This document shows, one piece after another, positions 1-4,988 of a stretch of DNA of 5,241 nt. The translations under genes and the position numbers were made by a program. How positions within the stretch are numbered: position 1 is the stretch's first letter; each line of letters starts with the position of its first letter. The DNA comes from Spirochaetaceae bacterium. Its GTDB lineage: Bacteria; Spirochaetota; Spirochaetia; Treponematales; Breznakiellaceae. The notes under the pieces are model-generated. The model worked only from the letters and a program-made list of their open reading frames with translations, was not told the DNA's origin and did no database searches. The stretch lies in contig JAISZQ010000382.1 of assembly GCA_031269165.1 (NCBI GenBank), positions 1 through 5,241 on the forward strand, written 5' to 3'.

Positions 1-198
1 TCGGAGATTTTGGCGGGGGAGCCGCCGCCTGAAGCGAAAGAGGTGGACTGGGACGCGGTCGAGGCGGAGGCAAGCAAGCCGGTACCGGCGGGAATGGTCT
101 ACACGTTATCTTGGGGCAGTCCCCGCCAAGCCGGATTAGGGTCGGAAGCACCTTTTTCGCCCGAATTCACCTTTTCGTCCGTGTTTCCGCCCGGCTAA
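1..198 (+). CDS. 3' end of an unidentified gene (partial)
   Basis: A reading frame is open from the first base and ends at TAA (196-198), giving 65 codons whose start lies outside the window. The first 35 or so codons look coding: G or C is frequent at the third position, and the peptide is acidic and proline-rich (PPPEAKEVDWDAVEAEA). The last 30 residues (SPRQAGLGSEAPFSPEFTFS and around) are less convincing and more like low-complexity tail or spacer. I recognise no domain, membrane segment or motif. It may be the C-terminal tail of a protein encoded upstream, in the same direction as the met operon but separated from it by about 235 bases and a separate promoter. An internal ATG at 10-12 could be mistaken for a start, but it has no Shine-Dalgarno and the frame continues upstream of it. 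Confidence 0.45.
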   Translation, partial: SEILAGEPPPEAKEVDWDAVEAEASKPVPAGMVYTLSWGSPRQAGLGSEAPFSPEFTFSSVFPPG

Positions 199-376
199 CC
201 GCCCCGTTCACGGCAAAACGGCGTTACAGACAGCCTCCGCAATGCCACCTAGAAATGGCCACAGGAAAAGTCTGCCCAATACGGCAATGTACCGTTTTGA
301 AATTGGAATTGCCGGCCTCTCCGTCCGCATACAAGACTTTTTTCGCAAAATGGTGTAACCTTGTCGAAATGCCCTC
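199..376. other. Spacer with no recognisable gene
   Basis: Short frames on both strands here have no ribosome-binding site and no recognisable protein. The one structure I see is a 7-base inverted repeat, CGGCAAT (282-288) and ATTGCCG (308-314), with a 19-base loop. No T-run follows it, so it is not an evident terminator for the upstream gene. Confidence 0.5.
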
Positions 377-405
377 TTGACAAAAGGTGGCACTAGACGT
401 ATTGT
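377..405 (+). promoter_or_regulatory. Sigma-70-type promoter for metNI
   Basis: A perfect -35 box TTGACA (377-382) is followed, after 17 bases, by TATTGT (400-405), which matches the -10 consensus at four of six positions. Transcription would start near 412, leaving a leader of about 20 bases before the GTG start of metN. A second -10-like hexamer TATACT (417-422) with TAGACG 17 bases upstream is also possible, but it would start transcription past the ribosome-binding site. No SAM or S-box riboswitch fits in so short a leader. Confidence 0.6.
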
Positions 406-432
406 AAATCTATTGTTATACTAGGATAAAGA

Positions 433-1155
433 GTGATTGAACTGGAATCGGTAACAAAACGTTATGGCAGCCTCGTTGCCGTGGAGGACGTGAGCCTCGC
501 CGTCCCCGACGGGAGTATTTTCGGCGTCATCGGGAAGAGCGGGGCGGGAAAGAGCACCCTGTTGCGGGTGATGAGCCTCCTCGAACGGCCGGATGCGGGC
601 GAGGTGCGCTATGGCGGCGAACGGGTCGATACGCTTATCGGGGCGGCACTGTTGGGACAAAGGCGGAAGATGGGGATGATTTTTCAAAACTTTAACCTGT
701 TCTCATCGCGCAACGCCGCGAACAACATCGCTTACCCGCTCGAAATCGCCGGGATTTCCCACGCCGACCGAGAAGCACGGGTGAACGAGTTGCTTGAACT
801 CGTGCAGATCGCGGACAAGAAGACGGCGCGGCTACGGGAACTGTCGGGCGGGCAGAAACAGCGGGTCGCCATTGCGAGGGCGCTGGCCGTGAACCCGGAA
901 ACGCTGTACTGCGACGAGGCGACGAGCGCCCTTGACCCGCAGACCACGCGGTCGATTCTCGCGCTCATCAAAGACCTGCAAGCCAAACTGGGGCTCACCG
1001 TGGTTCTCGTGACCCACCAGATGGAAGTGATTCGCGCGATTTGTTCCCATGTGGCGGTGCTTGACAGCGGGCGTGTCGTCGAAACGGGCGAGGTTGGGCG
1101 GATTTTTGACGCGCCCCAGTCGAAAGCGGCAAAGGAGATGCTCAATGTTTGCTAA
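433..1155 (+). CDS. metN: Methionine-type ABC importer ATP-binding protein (MetN, short form)
   Basis: ATPase subunit of a MetNIQ-type importer; it should sit as a dimer on the cytoplasmic face of MetI and drive uptake of methionine or a related ligand. All ABC motifs are visible: Walker A GKSGAGKS (34-41), Q-loop FQNF with Q85, signature LSGGQKQR (137-144), Walker B LYCDEATSALDP (158-169) and switch histidine H195 in VTHQM. The start is GTG at 433: an in-frame TAA at 427-429 excludes anything earlier, and AGGA (423-426) lies six bases upstream. The protein is 240 residues, against about 340 for typical MetN, and ends soon after the ABC domain, so the C-terminal NIL/ACT-like domain that binds methionine is absent. 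Its 3' end overlaps metI by 11 bases, implying coupled translation. The ATPase role is certain. Methionine specificity is inferred from the MetI- and MetQ-like neighbours, and D-methionine, other amino acids or dipeptides remain possible. Confidence 0.9.
   Translation: MIELESVTKRYGSLVAVEDVSLAVPDGSIFGVIGKSGAGKSTLLRVMSLLERPDAGEVRYGGERVDTLIGAALLGQRRKMGMIFQNFNLFSSRNAANNIAYPLEIAGISHADREARVNELLELVQIADKKTARLRELSGGQKQRVAIARALAVNPETLYCDEATSALDPQTTRSILALIKDLQAKLGLTVVLVTHQMEVIRAICSHVAVLDSGRVVETGEVGRIFDAPQSKAAKEMLNVC
1131..1137 (+). promoter_or_regulatory. Ribosome-binding site fixing the metI start
   Basis: AAAGGAG lies inside the 3' end of metN, seven bases before ATG at 1145. It supports 1145 as the metI start over an in-frame ATG at 1049, which would add 32 residues overlapping metN that are basic and unlike a MetI N-terminus. 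Confidence 0.75.
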
Positions 1156-1810
1156 TATCAGGGAAATTGCGCGGCTCTTGCCCGTCCCGACCCTCGAAAC
1201 GGCCTATATGACCTTCGCCTCGACGTTTTTCGCGGCATTGATGGGCGCGCCGCTGGGAATGTGGCTCTTCAACGCCTCGCCGGGCGGCCTCAACCCCCGT
1301 CCGGTCAGTTACCAGATCCTCTCGCGCCTCGTGAACCTCTTCCGGTCCTTGCCCTTTATCATTTTGATGATACTCCTCATGCCGCTCTCGCGCCTCATCA
1401 TCAGAACGAGCATCGGCCCGACAGCGGTCATCATCCCCCTGTCAATCGCGGCAGCCCCGTTCGTGGCGCGTATCGTGGAAGCAGCCTTGCAGGAAGTGGA
1501 CGGAGGCGTCATCACGGCGGCGCGGGCGATGGGCTCAACAAACACGCAGATTATATGGAAGGTTTTGTTCCCGGAAGCACTACCCGCCCTCGTATCCGGC
1601 CTCGCGCTCGCTATCATCAACCTCATCGGCTATTCGGCGATGGCGGGCGCGATCGGCGGCGGCGGCCTCGGCGACGTGGCGATCCGTTACGGCTACTACC
1701 GCTTCCGCATAGACGTAACCATCGGCGCGGTCATCGTCATCCTGATACTGGTCGAGTTAGTGCAGTTCGCGGGAAGCGCGATAAGCAGGAGTTTGCTGTC
1801 GAAGCGATAG
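1145..1810 (+). CDS. metI: Methionine-type ABC importer permease (MetI)
   Basis: Inner-membrane subunit of the importer, 221 residues, close to the 217 of E. coli MetI, with about five hydrophobic segments (roughly 17-42, 57-80, 89-111, 147-170 and 191-213). The cytoplasmic EAA coupling loop that docks on MetN is clear at 112-147: it begins EAALQEVDGG, continues with ARAMGST and ends FPEALP. The following GYSAMAGAIGGGGLGDVAIRYGYY-like stretch (about 162-185) is the typical C-terminal MetI signature. The start at 1145 is chosen because of AAAGGAG at 1131-1137 and because MFANIREIARLL begins as MetI proteins do. The gene overlaps metN by 11 bases and ends in TAG. It is separated from metQ by a hairpin-rich spacer, an arrangement that could let metQ be expressed at a different level. 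Family assignment is firm; the exact substrate is inferred. Confidence 0.92.
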   Translation: MFANIREIARLLPVPTLETAYMTFASTFFAALMGAPLGMWLFNASPGGLNPRPVSYQILSRLVNLFRSLPFIILMILLMPLSRLIIRTSIGPTAVIIPLSIAAAPFVARIVEAALQEVDGGVITAARAMGSTNTQIIWKVLFPEALPALVSGLALAIINLIGYSAMAGAIGGGGLGDVAIRYGYYRFRIDVTIGAVIVILILVELVQFAGSAISRSLLSKR

Positions 1811-1821
1811 CGGAGAGGACA

Positions 1822-1990
1822 AGGGGGGAAGCCTCCCCCTCGCTCCAGACGGCTCAAAACCGCGTCGCACTTTGTGCTTAGGCGGTTTCGAGCCGTCTTC
1901 CGCTACCCCCTCTGCGGGGGCCAGCCCCCGCAACGCCCCCGGCTTGGTACCCGGCGTTTCGTGGAACGATATTCCACAGTTGTTTTGGAA
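1822..1990 (+). repeat. Short diverged copy of a modular palindromic repeat, between metI and metQ
   Basis: This spacer is a chain of palindromes. AGGGGG...CCCCCT lies at 1822-1840; a large hairpin at 1847-1898; GCGGGGG/CCCCCGC at 1914-1931 with loop CCAG; and GTGGAA/TTCCAC at 1961-1977 with loop CGATA. Four words also occur in the same order on the - strand of the 290-base element at 3276-3565: CCCCCTCGCT (1835-1844), CGCTACCCCCT (1901-1911), AACGCCCCCG (1932-1941) and GTTTTGGAA (1982-1990). I infer a shared origin; the ends of this copy are not sharply defined. No protein-coding frame here is convincing. Confidence 0.55.
1847..1898 (+). other. Large stem-loop downstream of metI
   Basis: AGACGGCTCAAAACCGC (1847-1863) pairs with GCGGTTTCGAGCCGTCT (1882-1898): 17 positions with one mismatch. 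Inside the 18-base loop a second small hairpin forms, GCAC (1867-1870) TTT GTGC (1874-1877). No T-run follows, so it does not look like an intrinsic terminator. It could protect the 3' end of the metNI message or simply be the core of the repeat it lies in. Confidence 0.6.
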
Positions 1991-1992
1991 AA

Positions 1993-2043
1993 TAGGGGTA
2001 ACCCTAAAAGTCTGTTGCAAAACCTCATGTTTTGAAACTGACT
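1993..2043 (+). promoter_or_regulatory. Tandem stem-loops in the metQ leader
   Basis: Two adjacent hairpins precede metQ. The first, TAGGG-GTAA-CCCTA (1993-2006), would have a GNRA-type tetraloop in RNA. The second pairs AGTCTGTTGCAAAAC (2009-2023) with GTTTTGAAACTGACT (2029-2043) around loop CTCAT, with two mismatches in 15 positions. CTCTATA (2042-2048) can also pair loosely with TATAGGAG of the ribosome-binding site (2061-2068), so the structure could affect access to the metQ start. It resembles no riboswitch I can name. A regulatory role is inference; it may instead be repeat sequence. Confidence 0.4.
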
Positions 2044-2063
2044 CTATATCTTATTAGTCCTAT

Positions 2064-2070
2064 AGGAGGG
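2064..2070 (+). promoter_or_regulatory. Strong ribosome-binding site fixing the metQ start
   Basis: AGGAGGG ends three bases before ATG at 2074. It decides the start against an in-frame ATG at 2032, which lies inside a hairpin arm and would put 14 extra residues ahead of an obvious signal peptide. Confidence 0.85.
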
Positions 2071-2073
2071 ATT

Positions 2074-2877
2074 ATGAAAAGATTATCGTTTGTCGTGCTG
2101 GCGGTTGTTTTGACCGCCGGCGTCGTGTTCGCCGCTGGGGCGAAGCAGAACAGCGCCAAGACGTTGACCGTTGGCGCGAGCCCAACACCCCACGCGGTGC
2201 TGCTCAATCTGGTCAAAGACGACTATGCGGCCCTCGGTTACGAGTTGCGCGTCGTCGAGTTTACCGATTATATCACGCCCAATACGGCGCTGATTTCCGG
2301 CGATCTCGACGCGAATTACTTCCAGACCGTGCCCTATCTTGAGTCGAGCGATGACTGGAAGGCCAAACTTTCGTTCTTGTGGGGCGTGCACATCGAGCCG
2401 TTCGGTCTCTACTCCAACAAGTACCGGTCCGTGACGGAAATTCCCGACGGCGCGACCATCGCCATCCCGAACGATCCGGCAAACGGCGGACGCGCCTTGT
2501 TGCTTTTCCAAGCAAACGGCTTGCTCAAGGTGAACCCCGCCGCCGGACTGAGGCCGACCGACCTCGACATCACCGACAACCCGCACAACTTCAAGTTTCG
2601 CGCGCTTGAAGCGGCCCAGCTTCCCCGTTCTCTGAGCGATGTTGACGCGGCCTGCATCAACGGCAACTACGCGATAGAGGCCGGCATCAACCCGGCGCGG
2701 GACGCCCTCATCATCGAAGGCAACGATTCGCCCTATGTCAACGGCCTTGTCGTCCGCAAGGGCGACGAAGCCGACCCGCGTGTCGCGGCGTTGAAGCAGG
2801 TGCTCCAGTCGAAGAAGGTGAAAGACTACATCACCGGCAACAAGGAATTTGCGGGCGGCGTTGTAGCGACTTACTAA
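2074..2877 (+). CDS. metQ: Methionine-type substrate-binding protein (MetQ/NlpA family)
   Basis: Periplasmic receptor that should bind methionine or a related ligand and deliver it to MetNI; 267 residues, normal for the family. Residues 1-20 are a signal peptide: MKRL, a hydrophobic core, then VFA before the likely cut at 20/21. The mature protein shows NlpA-family landmarks: VGASPTPHA (33-41), FTDYITPN...GDLDANYFQTVPYL (63-89), IPNDPANGGRALLLFQ (131-146) and CINGNYA (194-200). E. coli MetQ and many relatives are lipoproteins. Here there is no cysteine near the cleavage site and the only cysteine is C194, so the product should be free in the periplasm. It lies in the same direction as metNI, 263 bases downstream, with its own strong ribosome-binding site. 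A terminator follows at 2924-2954. Family assignment is firm; the ligand is not shown by the sequence. Confidence 0.93.
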   Translation: MKRLSFVVLAVVLTAGVVFAAGAKQNSAKTLTVGASPTPHAVLLNLVKDDYAALGYELRVVEFTDYITPNTALISGDLDANYFQTVPYLESSDDWKAKLSFLWGVHIEPFGLYSNKYRSVTEIPDGATIAIPNDPANGGRALLLFQANGLLKVNPAAGLRPTDLDITDNPHNFKFRALEAAQLPRSLSDVDAACINGNYAIEAGINPARDALIIEGNDSPYVNGLVVRKGDEADPRVAALKQVLQSKKVKDYITGNKEFAGGVVATY

Positions 2878-2907
2878 GGAAGCGCCGCATTCTGGTCACA
2901 TAGGCTT

Positions 2908-2971
2908 GAATCACGGTACCACAGCGCAGATGAAACATCCATCTGCGCTTATTTGTGGTTCCGTGTGATTC
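2908..2971 (+). terminator. Composite hairpin and intrinsic terminator after metQ
   Basis: The inner stem GCGCAGATG (2924-2932) and CATCTGCGC (2940-2948) is nine perfect base pairs with loop AAACATC. TTATTT follows directly, as in an intrinsic terminator, 46 bases after the metQ stop. Outer arms GAATCACGGTACCACA (2908-2923) and TGTGGTTCCGTGTGATTC (2954-2971) also pair, with a two-base bulge and one mismatch, giving a long cruciform. A further GGTTTTCTG follows. The outer arms could belong to a dispersed repeat. Confidence 0.65.
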
Positions 2972-3100
2972 AGGTTTTCTGTGATTGGAAGACGGCGGGA
3001 CGGGGCAAACTTCTCCTGCGGCCCTCTTTGATGAGGCAATCGAGTCTGCTTGTAACGCTGTTTTTGTTGTAAACCGGGGGCGGTTCTAGCCCCGTGCAAT
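2972..3100. other. Spacer with no recognisable gene
   Basis: No supportable gene on either strand. The only structure I see is a weak hairpin, GGGGC (3077-3081) and GCCCC (3089-3093). Minus-strand frames that run through here lack ribosome-binding sites and conserved-looking content. Confidence 0.45.
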
Positions 3101-3268
3101 CTATCGCTTCCCTTTGCGTTTCTCTTTCCTGCAATCGTAACACTACGATTGTGGGCTTAAACACCCATCACCCATATCACGACAACCGAATTTTTCTTTG
3201 ATTTCCTTGCGCCTAATCGCAGTTTTGCCACAGTGCGGACATTTACCTTTTTCAACTTCGTTATTCAT
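3101..3268 (-). pseudogene. Small zinc-ribbon protein gene interrupted by an amber codon
   Basis: From ATG at 3268 the - strand reads MNNEVEKGKCPHCGKTAI and on to DGCLSPQS, 41 codons, then meets TAG (3143-3145). The same frame continues as CYDCRKEKRKGKR and ends at a second TAG (3101-3103). Read across the first TAG, the product would be 55 residues with two zinc knuckles, CPHC (10-13) and CYDC (43-46), and a basic tail: a compact zinc ribbon, perhaps nucleic-acid binding. The stop falls just before the second knuckle, where one missing residue fits; TGG (Trp) to TAG is the simplest change. I have a general memory of uncharacterised zinc-ribbon proteins with PQS-x-C-x-x-C here but cannot name a family. 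The start codon lies seven bases from the end of the 290-base palindromic element and has no clear Shine-Dalgarno. A frame also stays open upstream into the element (ATG at 3439), so fusion to repeat sequence is possible. Programmed readthrough is less likely than decay. Confidence 0.5.
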
Positions 3269-3275
3269 AGAGCCC

Positions 3276-3565
3276 GTTCCAAAACCCCACGAGGTTTTTT
3301 CCTCACCGTGATTCGGGGGCGTTACGGGGGGTGGTACCCTACAGCCCTCAGCGTCCTGCTTCGGACTTTCGGGCCGGGGCGTGGCACACCGCAGGTGTGC
3401 TTCAGTAATGCGTCCGTCCGTGGACGCTGAGCAAACCATGCGGTTTGCTTAAGGTACGCCCACAAAACCATGCACCGCATGGTTTTGTCCCCGTTGAAGG
3501 GGGTAGCGTAGGGCGTAGACCGAAGCGAGGGGGAAGACTTTACCCCTTTCGCTGGGTTTTGGAAC
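3276..3565. repeat. 290-base palindromic element with perfect 12-base inverted ends
   Basis: The ends are GTTCCAAAACCC (3276-3287) and GGGTTTTGGAAC (3554-3565). Inside are several perfect hairpins: GAGG/CCTC (3291-3304); CTCAGCGTCC (3347-3356) with GGACGCTGAG (3422-3431), enclosing GCACACC/GGTGTGC (3384-3400); AGCAAACC/GGTTTGCT (3430-3449); ACAAAACCATGC/GCATGGTTTTGT (3462-3488, 12 base pairs, loop ACC); and AGCGAGGGG (3524-3532) with CCCC-TT-TCGCT (3543-3553). It is far too short for a transposase gene and carries no recognisable protein, which fits a MITE-like or REP/BIME-like element or a structured RNA. I see no clear target-site duplication in the flanks. Its - strand shares ordered words with the metI-metQ spacer. 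Confidence 0.65.
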
Positions 3566-3598
3566 AATCTCCATAATGTATATATACTCTCGTTGGTA

Positions 3599-3651
3599 AA
3601 GATAAGCACAAACCCGGCTGAAACGCGATGCCCCCGGTTCTTCGTTATCTT
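3599..3651 (-). terminator. Possible terminator of the efflux operon
   Basis: About 18 bases beyond the stop of the TolC-family gene on its strand, AAGATAA (3599-3605 on +) and TTATCTT (3645-3651 on +) form an inverted repeat. Inner AACCCGG (3611-3617) can pair with CCGGTT (3634-3639) with one bulged base. On the - strand the structure ends in TTATCTTTACC, only weakly T-rich, so this is a low-confidence call. Confidence 0.3.
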
Positions 3652-3668
3652 ACACCTCCTACGTTGCC

Positions 3669-4988
3669 TTACTCCGCGTTTCCCGACGCGATTTCCCAAT
3701 CGTAAAAGGCCAGGCGGTATTCGCAGACGGCGTTCTGGAAACCGAGGCTTGCCTCGTCCAGGCGGTTGGCCGCCTCGGTAACGGAAAGCCGGGTTACAAG
3801 GCCGTTGGTAAAGGCGGTCTGGGAGAGGTCAAGGGCGCGACGGGCGGCGGTCTCGATGAGCCGGGCCGCCTCGATACGTTTGCTTGCCCCGTTAAGCCTG
3901 AGGCGGATGCCGATAAGTTCGCTTTCTATGTCGCTTTGCTTTTTGGTCAGGGTCAGGGACGATTTCTCCTGCTCTATCCGCGCCGCCCTTACGCGGGACA
4001 GCCGGTAGCCGCCCGTAAAAAGGAGAATGGTAGCACCGAGGGTTAACCGCATGGCGGTGTAATCGGAATCACCAGTCAGGGAATCGTTCCCCATGCCGCC
4101 GTAGGCAAAGGAAAATCCGGCGGAAACGGTCGGCAAAAAAGAACTGAGGGCGGCGTCTTTTCCTATATCCGCCAGTTCACGGGAGAGCAGCAGGGCGCGG
4201 TAATCGGCCCGTCCTGCCAGGACGCTGTCCAGAGCGCGGGGTTCGGGAAGCGGCGGGATTTGGCCTGAGTTCTCGGTAAGGACGATTTCTTCCGAGAGGG
4301 GAATGCTGGCAAACTGCCGGAAGGCAAGAAGTGCGGTTTCGGCGTTCCTGCGGGCTTCGTCAACGGAGAGGGCTTTTTGTTTCCAGTCAACCTCGGCCAT
4401 GAGGAGGTCAAGTTCCGTGGCGGCCCCGGCGTGGTATTTCCGCTCGGCACTTTGATACAAGGTCCGGCTTGCCTCCTCGGAGGCTTCCCGAATGGTAAGC
4501 ACCGAAAGGGCAAGCTGGGTTTGGGCGTAACGTTTTTTCGCGGCAGAGCGGATGTTCTGCCGGGTTGCCTCGAAAGCCTGTTCCCGTATCGAAAGGCCCT
4601 TCTTCGCCTGACGGTACTGCGCCCACGCCGCCGGGTCAAACAATTTTTGCGTTAGACCCACGCCGATTGAAAGTTCGTTGTCATAGTTTGTGTCCACGTC
4701 CTGATAGATAAGCGGCCCGCCGCCCGGTCTTGATGCCACCGCCGTAGAACGGGGCATATCCTGGAGGTTGCGGGTATAGTTCCCCTCCGCGCCGATTCCC
4801 GGCAACAGCGGGGACCGCGCCTGTTTCACCTGTTCACGGGAAAGCAGGAGTTCCCGATAGGCCAAGGCAATATCGGTGTTGTTCTGTTCGACCGCGTGAA
4901 GATAGGCGGACAGGTCATACTCAAGGGCCGCCGCGTTAAAGGCGGTGATAAAAACGATCATGACACTGATGGTTATACGCTTTTTCAT
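3669..4988 (-). CDS. TolC-family outer-membrane efflux protein
   Basis: Outer-membrane channel of a tripartite exporter, 439 residues, within the usual range. Residues 1-21 are a signal peptide (MKKR, hydrophobic core, ending NAAA). There is no lipobox, so it is not an OprM-type lipoprotein. Two homologous OEP halves are visible, about 25-225 and 250-435. Each has a beta-strand region ending in a turn motif (QKLFDP at 114-119, LLFTGG at 322-327). Each then has long alpha-helical, probably coiled-coil, stretches rich in A, E, R and Q. The conserved helix words AGAATELDLLMAE (187-199) and NGLVTRLSVTEAANRL (395-410) occupy matching places. The ATG is preceded by AAAAGGAAA at good spacing and overlaps the stop of the upstream RND gene as ATGA, so translation is probably coupled. 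The family is clear. The substrate, drugs or metals, cannot be read from it, so I give no gene symbol. Confidence 0.92.
   Translation of the reverse strand: MKKRITISVMIVFITAFNAAALEYDLSAYLHAVEQNNTDIALAYRELLLSREQVKQARSPLLPGIGAEGNYTRNLQDMPRSTAVASRPGGGPLIYQDVDTNYDNELSIGVGLTQKLFDPAAWAQYRQAKKGLSIREQAFEATRQNIRSAAKKRYAQTQLALSVLTIREASEEASRTLYQSAERKYHAGAATELDLLMAEVDWKQKALSVDEARRNAETALLAFRQFASIPLSEEIVLTENSGQIPPLPEPRALDSVLAGRADYRALLLSRELADIGKDAALSSFLPTVSAGFSFAYGGMGNDSLTGDSDYTAMRLTLGATILLFTGGYRLSRVRAARIEQEKSSLTLTKKQSDIESELIGIRLRLNGASKRIEAARLIETAARRALDLSQTAFTNGLVTRLSVTEAANRLDEASLGFQNAVCEYRLAFYDWEIASGNAE

Noticed and set aside
361..432. SAM riboswitch before metN
   Set aside because: The predicted leader is only about 20 bases and none of the conserved SAM-I core is present there or in the metQ leader.
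732..1145. 137-codon frame on the - strand opposite metN
   Set aside because: It is the complement of a clear ABC ATPase gene, has no ribosome-binding site and resembles nothing; GC-rich genes often leave such open antisense frames.
2083..2586. 167-codon frame on the - strand opposite metQ
   Set aside because: metQ on the + strand has a signal peptide, family motifs and a strong ribosome-binding site; the antisense frame has none of these.
3143..3145. TAG as a recoded codon (pyrrolysine or a suppressor tRNA)
   Set aside because: TAG also serves as the normal stop of metI and of this same small frame, and no recoding machinery or tRNA lies in the window; a nonsense mutation is simpler.
2970..3164. 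64-codon - strand frame downstream of the zinc-ribbon remnant
   Set aside because: It overlaps the zinc-ribbon gene in another frame and shows no motif or ribosome-binding site.
3276..3565. Insertion sequence with a transposase
   Set aside because: The inverted ends fit, but 290 bases is too short and no transposase fragment or target-site duplication is visible; kept only as a non-coding element.
3322..3699. 125-codon - strand frame running across the palindromic element from the TolC-family 3' end
   Set aside because: Its codons follow hairpin arms rather than any domain, and its start lies inside the TolC-family gene without a ribosome-binding site. It might be worth a search only because repeats sometimes carry open frames.
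4163..4639. 158-codon frame on the - strand within the TolC-family gene
   Set aside because: It is a second frame of the same strand inside a well-supported gene and is very rich in R and P, as expected for an out-of-frame reading.
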